DNA of 64,000 bases from Streptomyces sp. NBC_01244 (GTDB taxonomy: Bacteria; Actinomycetota; Actinomycetes; Streptomycetales; Streptomycetaceae): assembly GCF_035987325.1 (NCBI RefSeq), contig NZ_CP108488.1, positions 806,001 through 870,000 on the forward strand, read 5' to 3'. Positions within the stretch are counted from its first letter, which is position 1; every line of letters begins with the position of its first letter. Shown in pieces: positions 45,601 through 51,396 of this stretch. The translations under genes and the position numbers were made by a program. The notes beneath the pieces were generated by a model. The model did not search any database. It was not told the DNA's origin and was given only the letters and a program-made list of their open reading frames with translations.

Positions 45601-48184
45601 AGCGGGACGGGGTGCGTTCGCCCGCCCGTGCCGGGTCGGGGTCGAAGTGGAAGGCCGGATCCCAGCGTTCGGCCGGGACCTCGGTCACGGCGTCGCTCCC
45701 GTCCAGGATCCGGGCCCAGTAGGCGGCGAGGTCCGGCGCGCCGGGGTAGGCGCACGCCATGCCGACCACGGCGACGTCCAGCGGCTCGGGCCGTGCGGCG
45801 TCGGTGGCGGCAGCGGCCATCGCGTCCGCCGTACCGCCTTCGGGGTCCGGGCCGGCGAGTTCCCGGGCGCGCTGCCTGAGCAACTCGGTCGCCCCTTGGG
45901 TGACTTCGGCGTGCAGGGCGGCGATCGTGGTGGTCCCGGAGCGCAGGGTGGCGGCCTGACCGAGCATGAACAGCCCCTCGGAGCCCTGTTGTTCCTCGCT
46001 CACCGGCTCCAGTCCGGCGCCGTCCACCCCGCGCCGCAGGCCCTTGCTGGCGATCCGGAGCCGTCCCAGGTTGAGCCGCTCCAGCTCCTCCCACACCTCG
46101 CGCGGCTCGGCGCCGCTTTCCGCGAGCCGCTGCCGGGTGGCCTCGAAGGTGTCCGCGTACGGGGTGAGCGCGCAGCGCGTGGCGTGCCCGGGCGCGGTGT
46201 GCAGCAGTACGGTGTCGGCGCACTCCAGCGCCGCCCGCTGGAAGCGGGGCACGACCGCGCCCGCGGCCACCGCTTCCTCGGTGAACAGGTACGCGGTGCC
46301 CATGAGCACCCCGATGCGCGCACCCCGTTCGGCCAGCGGGGCCGCCGCGGCGGCGGCCATCGCGGCGGAGCGGGCGTCGTGGACTCCTCCCGCGAACAGC
46401 ACGTCCAGCGCGGCCGGTTCGGGGCAGGAGAGCAGCAGCTCGATCTGCTCCTCCCACAGCGGGAACGAGGCGCGCGGCCCGACGTGGCCCCCGCATTCCA
46501 GCCCCTCGAACACGAACCGCCGTGCCCCGTCGGCGAGATACCGCTCCAGCAGGCCCGGCGAGGGCACGTGGAGATGGGTCCGGGTCCCGGCTGCCTCCAG
46601 CGGAGCCGCCTGCCCCGGGGTGCCGCCCGCGATGATCGCGTACGGCGGACGCACCTCGGCGACGGCCGCGAGCTGCTCGGCCCGCAGCTCGGCGGGGGCG
46701 AAGCCGAGCATCCCCACGCCCCAGGGCCGCTCCCCGAGCCGCGCGGCGGTCTCGGTGAGGAGGCGGCGCACCTGCGGCCCCTCCATGACCGCGAGCGCCA
46801 GGTAGGGGACCCCGCCCCCGGCGGCCACCGCTTCGGCGAAGGCCGCCTGGTCGCTGACCCGGGTCATCGGCCCCTGCGCCACCGGGAGCGGCCGCCCCGG
46901 GCCGTGGCCGCCCCCCAGCGGCCGGGCCCGTACGACGGCCTCCAGGTGTCCCGCGACGGCCGCCCGGATGGCTTGGAGGATGCCTCCGGTCGTCCGGTGG
47001 CGGACGGCCAGCCGGGCCGCCGCGGCCCCGTCCTGGCCGACCGGGAGCAGTTGTGTCCGCAGGTCCCGGGCGCCCAGCAGGCCGGCGGCCGGGCCCTGCG
47101 GCGGGGTCAGGTCGGGGCGCGCGTAGACCCGGTGGCCCTGCACCAGCTTCGTTTCGGAGCCGTCCATGGCCCGTACGGCCGCGGCCACTTCGGCGGGCAG
47201 CCCGGCCTCTCCCTCGGGCGTGAGGGCCAGTTGTACGTCGACCAGCACGCCGGCGGCTCCGCCCGCGACTGCCGCGGCCGCGGTGTGCGGCCCGATCCCG
47301 CCGTATGCCCGTACGGGCAGTCCGAACGCGGGGTCGGCGAGCAGCTGTTGGAGGAGTACGAAGGTGGTGGTCCCGCCCACCCGGCCGCCCGCCTCGTGCC
47401 CCTTGGCCACGAGCGCCTCCGCTCCCGCGGCCACCGCGAGCGCGGCCTGGGCCGGATCGGTGACCTCGGCCCACACCCGGGGCCGCCCCGCGGCGGCCGC
47501 CCAGCCGGCCACCCCGTCCGGGGTGTGGGCCGCGGGGTCGGCGAGCAGCACGGTGTCCACCTCGGCCGGCAGCTCCTCTGGGCCGATCGGGCAGCCCTCG
47601 GGCACCCGTACGCCGTAGCGGCCGGCTCCGAGACGCCGGGCGATCTCGGCCACACCGCGCCGCGCCGCCCCGGCGTCCCGGCCGAGGTCGAGCAGGCCCA
47701 GGGCGCCGGCGCGCTCCGCGGCGGTGACGATCCGCGGGTTGGGCTCCCCGAACGGGCTGACCGCGACGACAAGGTCGCGGTCGGCGGCGCGGAGGCGCCC
47801 GGGCCGCCCGGGCCGCCACGCGGAAGGCGACGGCTCGATCGACCCGGGAGCCGACCGCTCAGTCGGCTCGGCCCGCTCCGCCCGCCCTGTTGGCCCTGTT
47901 GACCCTGTTCGCCCTGTTGGCCCTGTTGGCCCTGTTCGCCCTGTTGGCCCTGTTGGCCCTGTCCGCTCGGAGCCCGACGGCCCGGTCCGCTCCCCCAGCG
48001 GCGCGGGCTCCTCCCCCGATGGTCCGGTCGTCACGGATCGTGCGGGCCCGACCGGCCGGACGGGCCGCGGAGGCCGCGGGGTGCGGGAAGGCCGCGCCGT
48101 GCGCGGAGCCGGCGGGGGCTGCTGGGGCTGCTGCTGCGGAAGGGCAGGCGAGGGCTGGGGGGACGGCTCGGGTTGGGGGGACAC
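39638..48184 (-). CDS. Pfa-like synthase subunit 1: NPD-NPD-KS-AT-ACP-KR
   Basis: About 2848 aa from GTG 48184, chosen for AGGAG five bases upstream; the in-frame ATG 48214 lacks a ribosome site. Order: Pro-rich and collagen-like N-terminus (1-135); two tandem FMN-type nitropropane-dioxygenase/PfaD-like domains (about 140-360 with KGHEAGGRVG, and 430-710 with EGLECGGHVGP and LMGTAYLFTEEA); KS (800-1235, C991 in DAACASSL); AT (1345-1660, S1443 in GHSYGE); a helical VLEYLRGSRELVQAQRDVM segment; a Gly/Pro/Ala-rich linker; one ACP (S2283 in LSIDSIKRVEI, the Pfa signature); and KR (2560-2848, FTGGARGIT, Y2758). In classical Pfa synthases the enoyl reductase PfaD is separate and ACPs are multiple; here the ER-like domains are fused at the front and there is one ACP. 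Confidence 0.9.
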   Translation of the reverse strand: MSPQPEPSPQPSPALPQQQPQQPPPAPRTARPSRTPRPPRPVRPVGPARSVTTGPSGEEPAPLGERTGPSGSERTGPTGPTGRTGPTGPTGRTGSTGPTGRAERAEPTERSAPGSIEPSPSAWRPGRPGRLRAADRDLVVAVSPFGEPNPRIVTAAERAGALGLLDLGRDAGAARRGVAEIARRLGAGRYGVRVPEGCPIGPEELPAEVDTVLLADPAAHTPDGVAGWAAAAGRPRVWAEVTDPAQAALAVAAGAEALVAKGHEAGGRVGGTTTFVLLQQLLADPAFGLPVRAYGGIGPHTAAAAVAGGAAGVLVDVQLALTPEGEAGLPAEVAAAVRAMDGSETKLVQGHRVYARPDLTPPQGPAAGLLGARDLRTQLLPVGQDGAAAARLAVRHRTTGGILQAIRAAVAGHLEAVVRARPLGGGHGPGRPLPVAQGPMTRVSDQAAFAEAVAAGGGVPYLALAVMEGPQVRRLLTETAARLGERPWGVGMLGFAPAELRAEQLAAVAEVRPPYAIIAGGTPGQAAPLEAAGTRTHLHVPSPGLLERYLADGARRFVFEGLECGGHVGPRASFPLWEEQIELLLSCPEPAALDVLFAGGVHDARSAAMAAAAAAPLAERGARIGVLMGTAYLFTEEAVAAGAVVPRFQRAALECADTVLLHTAPGHATRCALTPYADTFEATRQRLAESGAEPREVWEELERLNLGRLRIASKGLRRGVDGAGLEPVSEEQQGSEGLFMLGQAATLRSGTTTIAALHAEVTQGATELLRQRARELAGPDPEGGTADAMAAAATDAARPEPLDVAVVGMACAYPGAPDLAAYWARILDGSDAVTEVPAERWDPAFHFDPDPARAGERTPSRWGGFLGPMPFDALAHGIPPASLAGIEPVQLLALEISARALADAGYGKEREFDRSRTSVVFGAEAGTELAGAYGLRALYPGYLGELPPELDEQLPRLTEDSFPGVLANVIAGRVANRLDLGGANCTVDAACASSLAALDLACRQLRDRDSDMVLCGGADVHNGINDYLLFSSVRALSPGGRCRPFDAAADGIALGEGVGALVLKRLADAERDGDRVYAVIKAVGAASDGRSLGLTAPRPEGQRRALDRAYARAGINPGEVGLVEAHGTGTVVGDTTELAVLTALFTESGAATGACALGSVKSQIGHTKCAAGLAGLIKAVRAVHSGVRPPTLHLDAPVPAWNAETSPFSFDTGARPWAVPAERRIAGVSAFGFGGTNYHAVLTGYAGAEEPRHGVEEWPAELFCFRGEDRRAAGRAMARLAARLEENDAAGRPWALRDLAAEAAAGAGAVRVAVVAADLDELAARLELARAFTPGEGVHVREDTAEPGQVAFLFPGQGSQRSGMLGELFTGFPPLRELLDAAPAAVVSAMFPPAAFTARGRTAQRAAVTDTRVAQPALGLVGSAAHLLLGELGVRPDCVAGHSYGELTALWAAGVWDQESLLRLSARRAEAILAAAGTDPGSMAAVTAAPEEVREIAARAGCVIANHNAPRQCVISGPAAAVADAVAALREAGLTAAPLPVACAFHSEVVAGAATALAEELAGTELADAAVPVWSNTTAGPYPVTADAVRDLVARQVAEPVRFVEQVEHMYAAGVRTFVEAGPGRVLSGLVGRILGDRPHTAVPLDVPGEHGLLRLVTALAELAAAGVPVAPEALFRGRTSPLPERAPRRPGWLVDGHLVRTRDGNPVPGGLRPARRVHVAVPEGKGAHQMAQPKNGTGQVGSSAESGAHANAGPASLPAPAGVGHWLPAGSPAEAGSAWSSAREAAMADGRENGRLASNGHGAAPGGGGPWSQGAGAGAGAGSGVGGSGSGGPSGGGHRLPGGGPGAGGSGGGSAPVGGPMGGYADPHDGRAGLPAAEGATFLSGNGGPAAGSVAGGTDGRYLWTANGGPGAGLERPAGPTSWAGARTGHMAEHTAPAPADRREEAVLEYLRGSRELVQAQRDVMIGYLASTATAPSWSGPAPAGHFEVTTGPARAIPPSLLGATRGSADSQDVGAPPDRGRGQGFTGPQGAEGVPGTLQGASWAAPWSEPRPDGRGVPGGADGAGHGAHGVAPVGVDPGVGGFGAWSAAPGGAAVDGAVTGSDASWSAARVGGAAAGPGATGPWPTAPGGPAFDGVVPGSGLVGGGATGSGMPDGFAAASGAPGGVGLEVGAPGGAGVGTGIPGGAAPGGAAPGGGMPGGGMPGGVVSGSGMPGGEAPADGLPGGDGRGDMGGGGGAARAESRSAEEVMDVIVEIVHTRTGYPRDMLAPELDLEADLSIDSIKRVEIIGALADRIGLPRDAGGSAESAIEELSRIKTLRGIVDWVSGHTARPEAPPVEGEATAAPAAPPALGRLRVELHALPPAPGDPEALRGLRIGLVGEAGDGQGVVPALTRALRAHGADVRQLAEDDAGFDAGFEAGFDAVLDLAALRPGTEPVLPQRFPGLQRALTGGVHRLLLVTVRGGAAGAGVHGFARSASLEYPGKLIRAVEVHSKEDPERIAAQLLAELSCEPAEPAEPAGATTSVEAHAPASVAYTAEGLRVTPRPVPAPLAPGDGTPPLDADSVVLFTGGARGITARTALAVARATGCHVELMGRTPRPVAEADEFGHAADRVALRAALIATGLRTPAEIEAAASRILAEREVRAALAALATVAASVGYHCADVTDEEAVRGVVAAVRARHGRLDGIVHGAGTLNDGLLRDKQPAVFAEVFTTKVTGARHLAAAAAEHGTAPAPRFLALFGSVAGVYGNRGQTDYAAANDALDGLAHIWAENFPGRVLSLDWGPWSAEAGGMVSPELARAYTRRGIALIDPEAGGAAFLAELAHGTDVQVVLMAADGREGSGRRG
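47883..47963. repeat. 9-bp coding tandem repeat (nine copies)
   Basis: Nine head-to-tail copies of CCCTGTTNN, with a 27-bp higher-order rhythm in the NN positions, encode a Gly-X-Thr collagen-like stretch near the N-terminus of the first megasynthase. The period is a multiple of three, so copy changes keep the frame. Confidence 0.9.
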
Positions 48185-48679
48185 GGACGCTCCTCTTCCA
48201 GTGCGGTGTGACATGGCGCAGTGCGGGACGGAAGACCGGGAAGGCGTGGGAGAAAGGCGGCGGACGAGACGCCCTCCCGCCGGGGATCCGGGGTGGACGG
48301 CACGCGAAACGGCCGGGCGATGCGTCGGGGCAGGGTTGAACGGTGGTCAAATTCCCTGGCGCCGCGATGCATCGTGCGGTGACGGCCTCGCACTGTCAAC
48401 GGCCATCCGGAGCCGTTCACTTCGCACCCCTGACGGCACCCGCCCACCCGGACGACCTCCCGGGCGCGCCGTCGGCACGCTCCCGCCAAGGCCGTGGCCT
48501 GCGGTGTTGCGCCGGGACGGCCCGTCTCCGGCCCGCCGGCCGGCGCGCCCGCGGCGCCCGCGCTCATGCCGCATGGGTATGAGTTGTCACCAGTCCGGCA
48601 TGAACACCTTTGCGGAGTCTGATGGTTGTTCACCCGCCGCGGTCTTACAGGTACACCCTTGCCCGGTTACCGTCCGGTC
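48185..48679. other. 495-bp divergent regulatory gap between synthase operon and LysR gene
   Basis: No convincing gene is seen here; small open frames lack ribosome sites and Streptomyces codon bias. It contains a LysR-type dyad at 48336-48350, a shared CCCTGGCGCCGC block at 48354-48365, and separated inverted arms TGAACA (48601) and TGTTCA (48627) close to the regulator's start. It must hold the promoters of both the synthase operon and the regulator, but no clear -35/-10 pair was found. Confidence 0.6.
48336..48350. promoter_or_regulatory. LysR-type box upstream of synthase operon
   Basis: TTGAACGGTGGTCAA is a TTGA-N7-TCAA dyad containing the T-N11-A core of LysR binding sites. It lies 152 bp before the synthase start and is followed after 3 bp by CCCTGGCGCCGC. 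The same two elements recur before the gene at 49715. Confidence 0.6.
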
Positions 48680-49573
48680 ATGACCCCCACCCTCGCGCAG
48701 CTCCGCTACCTCGTCGCCGTCGCCGACTGCCGTTCCATCACCGGCGCGGCGGCCTCCGTGTTCGTCGCGCAGTCCGCCCTGTCCCGGGCCGTCCAAGCCA
48801 TGGAGCGCGACCTCGGCGTCGATCTCCTCGCCCGCCGGGGAAGGGGGGTGGACCTCACGCCGGAAGGGGCCCGGGTCGTCCGGCTGGCCCGTACCGTGCT
48901 CGACGCGGTGGAGGCGATCGACGATATCGGCACTCCCCACGGTCTGGGCGCCAGGGCCGCCCTGGCCGTGGTGACCACTCCCACCCTGGCCCTCGATCTG
49001 GCCTCCGAGCTGGTACATACCTTCACGGAGCGGCACCCCGGCCTCGACGTCAGACTCCACCAGTACGACAGCCGCGAAGCCGTGGTGCAGGAACTGACCC
49101 AGAGCCGGGCCGAGTTGGCGCTCGTGGATCTCCCCCTCGACGGGGAACTCTCCACCCATTACATCCAGGAGCGCGAGGTGGTGCTCATCTCCCCCGTCGG
49201 GTCCGCACTGCCCGACCCGCTGCCGTTCCGCGCACTCGACGGGCTGCCCATGGTGCTACCCACCCCCGGGACGGGCCGGCGCACCGAGATGGAGGCCATG
49301 TTCAGCTGTCTGGGCGTGCGCCCGGTGCCCTGCCTGGAGGTGGACGAACGCCTCGGCTGGGTGACCGGAGTGACCGACGGCCGCGGCTCCCTCATCTGGT
49401 ACCGCGACGTGGTCGCCAGGGCCTTCGGCAGCAGGGCGGAGATACGTTCCTTCACCCCGCCGCTCCTGCGCCCGGTGGGTATCGCACACGCCCGCCGGCC
49501 GCTGAGCCGGGCCGCCCGCGCCTTCATCGCGCACGCCCGGCACAAGGCACCCGTACGCGAGCCCTCCCGGTGA
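48680..49573 (+). CDS. LysR-family transcriptional regulator
   Basis: Regulator of 297 aa, normal for LysR. ATG 48680 opens MTPTLAQLRYLVAVADCRSI; an upstream frame extension has no family similarity. The winged helix-turn-helix covers residues about 1-60 (SALSRAVQAMERDLGVDLL recognition helix), followed by a two-lobed effector domain (about 88-285). It is divergent from the seven-gene synthase operon and precedes the secreted propeller protein. Matching LysR boxes occur in both flanking gaps, so it probably controls both. Confidence 0.92.
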   Translation: MTPTLAQLRYLVAVADCRSITGAAASVFVAQSALSRAVQAMERDLGVDLLARRGRGVDLTPEGARVVRLARTVLDAVEAIDDIGTPHGLGARAALAVVTTPTLALDLASELVHTFTERHPGLDVRLHQYDSREAVVQELTQSRAELALVDLPLDGELSTHYIQEREVVLISPVGSALPDPLPFRALDGLPMVLPTPGTGRRTEMEAMFSCLGVRPVPCLEVDERLGWVTGVTDGRGSLIWYRDVVARAFGSRAEIRSFTPPLLRPVGIAHARRPLSRAARAFIAHARHKAPVREPSR

Positions 49574-49654
49574 CCCGTGCGGGTCGCGGGCGCCACACGT
49601 CCCGGGCGGGCCGACCGGAGGTCCCTCCCGGCGGCCGGACATGCCCGTCCGGCA

Positions 49655-49669
49655 TTGAACGATGCTCAA
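49655..49669. promoter_or_regulatory. LysR-type box upstream of secreted propeller gene
   Basis: TTGAACGATGCTCAA matches the box at 48336-48350 at 13 of 15 positions, with both TTGA/TCAA arms intact. The accompanying CCCTGGCGCCGC block appears at 49685-49696, 15 bp downstream instead of 3 bp. The site is 46 bp before ATG 49715. Confidence 0.6.
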
Positions 49670-49714
49670 ACGGGGGACGATTGACCCTGGCGCCGCAACC
49701 TGACTCCCCCTCAC

Positions 49715-51028
49715 ATGGTGGGCATGTTCCGACTACTCCTCACACCCCCGCGGGCCGCCGCCCTCACCACCGCGGCCCTCGCCATGGTCCTGCCGGCAGC
49801 GGCCTGGCTGACCGGACCGGCCGCCGGGCCCGCGGACGCCGCCCCCACGGCCGCGATGCCCGCGTCCGCACCCCTGTCCGGCGCCACCAACGCTGCCGCC
49901 GCTCCCGAACGCCAGTGCACCCTCCCCGGGGGCCTGGCCGAGATCAGCGGGCTCGCCATGAGCCGCAAACACCCCGGCGTCTTCTACGCCGTCAACGACA
50001 GCGGCAACACCAACCGGGTCTTCGCCATCGACTGCAGTGGCGCCACCGGCCTGCTCAAGGCCACGTACACGGTCTCCGGGGTCGGCAACACCGACTGGGA
50101 GGGGTTGACCATCGGCAAGGACTCCTCCGGCCGCCCCGCGATCCTGGTCGGCGACATCGGCGACAACTTCGGCAGTCGCGCCGAGATCACCGTGCACTCC
50201 TTCGCCGAGCCCGACCAGCTCTCCAACGCCTCGGTGACGCCCGTGACGTACCGCTTCGCGTACGCAGACGGGAAGCACGACGCCGAATCCCTGCTCGCCG
50301 ATCCCGTCACCGGCAGGATCCACATCGCGAGCAAACTCATCGGAGCCACGGGCCAGTTGTACCAGGCGCCGCTGCCGCCGGTACCGGGGCAGCTGGGGAC
50401 CCTGACCGCCGTCCGGCCGGGCCCGGTGTTCGCCACCGACGGCGCGTTCTCCCCGTCAGGGGCCTCGTACACCCTGCGCAGCGGCGGCCCCCTGGGGGCC
50501 AACACGGCCTCGGTGTACGACACCTCTGGCACCAAGCTCGCGGACGTGGCCCTGCCCGCGCAGTCACAGGGCGAGACGGTGACCTACCTCGACTGCACCA
50601 CCCTGCTCGTCGGATCGGAGAACGACACCCAGATCTGGCGCGTCCCGCTCCCCCCGGAGGCCACCCCGGGCTGCGGCGGCACCCCGACACCCACCCCGAC
50701 ACCGACGCCGACTCCCACACCCACGCCCACACCCACCCCGACTCCCACCCCCACACCCACGCCCGGTGACCTGAAGCTGGGCAACCCCGGCCCGCAGAGC
50801 TGCAAGTTCAACCAGAACTGCACCGTCCAGCTCACCACCACGGGCGGCAAGCCCCCGGTCCGCTACGCCGCCACCGGACTGCCCTGGGGCCTGACCCTCG
50901 ACACCACCACCGGCCGCATCACCGGCAAACCCTGGGCCACCGGAACCCTCCAGATCACCGCCACCGCCACCGACACCACCGGAGCCACCGCCACCACCAC
51001 CTTCCCCCTCACCCTCACCTGGTTCTAA
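49715..51028 (+). CDS. Secreted beta-propeller-like protein with Ig-like C-terminal domain
   Basis: Protein of 437 aa with a signal peptide (ALTTAALAMVLPAAAWLTG, cleavage near ADAAPTA). Start ATG 49715 or 49724 (MFRLLL); neither has a strong ribosome site. The body has the hallmarks of a widespread secreted propeller family: EISGLAMSRKHPGVFYAVNDSG, NTDWEGLTIG and LVGDIGDNFGSR. No enzymatic residues are assignable. A Thr-Pro linker of about 26 residues joins a He_PIG/Ig-like domain whose last 80-odd residues are identical to those of the phosphoesterase at 28155-29432. A LysR box lies upstream. A surface or matrix role is plausible but unproven. Confidence 0.8.
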   Translation: MVGMFRLLLTPPRAAALTTAALAMVLPAAAWLTGPAAGPADAAPTAAMPASAPLSGATNAAAAPERQCTLPGGLAEISGLAMSRKHPGVFYAVNDSGNTNRVFAIDCSGATGLLKATYTVSGVGNTDWEGLTIGKDSSGRPAILVGDIGDNFGSRAEITVHSFAEPDQLSNASVTPVTYRFAYADGKHDAESLLADPVTGRIHIASKLIGATGQLYQAPLPPVPGQLGTLTAVRPGPVFATDGAFSPSGASYTLRSGGPLGANTASVYDTSGTKLADVALPAQSQGETVTYLDCTTLLVGSENDTQIWRVPLPPEATPGCGGTPTPTPTPTPTPTPTPTPTPTPTPTPTPGDLKLGNPGPQSCKFNQNCTVQLTTTGGKPPVRYAATGLPWGLTLDTTTGRITGKPWATGTLQITATATDTTGATATTTFPLTLTWF

Positions 51029-51038
51029 AGGAGGCACC
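50782..51038. repeat. 257-bp perfect inverted repeat, right copy
   Basis: Reverse complement of 28145-28401 with no mismatch by direct reading. It covers the Ig-like domain, the TAA stop and ten more bases including AAAGGAGG, which here has no start codon behind it. Similarity extends to 50771 with one mismatch. Confidence 0.97.
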
Positions 51039-51216
51039 GGGGATCAGCCCCTCGCCGGGTCAGCCCAGCCTCGACGCCACCTCCCGGTCGGCGACGAGGG
51101 CGTCCACGGCCGCCCTCGTCCCGCCGGTCCCCCCGGGGCCGCGAGCTCGCGGCGCACATGGAGAATGGCCGGCCCGGCCCTGGCGCGGAGGCGCTGGGCA
51201 CCACGGCGGAAACCGG

Positions 51217-51330
51217 CCTCTGGACACGCTGATCCTTCTGGCGGCCCCGGCGGCCGTGAACTACTACCCGCACATCGGGTTCACCGCGCACGACTCCGCC
51301 TGGACGATGGTCGGTCCGGCCGCCCGGGCC
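51217..51330 (+). pseudogene. Fragment of a GNAT acetyltransferase C-terminus
   Basis: The rightward frame through 51223 reads DTLILLAAPAAVNYYPHIGF and then TAHDSAWTM, which resembles the final strand-helix-strand of GNAT acetyltransferases (LLxAPAAVxYYPxIGF). No acetyl-CoA-binding R/QxxGxG/A region or start is found upstream, so only a C-terminal stub remains. It sits in the 368-bp stretch 51029-51396, which holds no intact gene. Confidence 0.45.
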
Positions 51331-51396
51331 CGAGCCCTACGTACGCGTACCCCTCCGCCCGTACCCGGCTCCAGGGAGCGCGGTGTCGCCAGCCCG

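Noticed and set aside
47883..47963. CRISPR or regulatory repeat
   Set aside because: The 9-bp units are contiguous and in frame inside a synthase gene, so they are coding microsatellite.
29516..48184. Enediyne or ordinary modular type I PKS cluster
   Set aside because: There is no enediyne KS-AT-ACP-KR-DH-PPTase single protein with its companion cassette, and the domain set and ACP motif fit Pfa-type synthases better.
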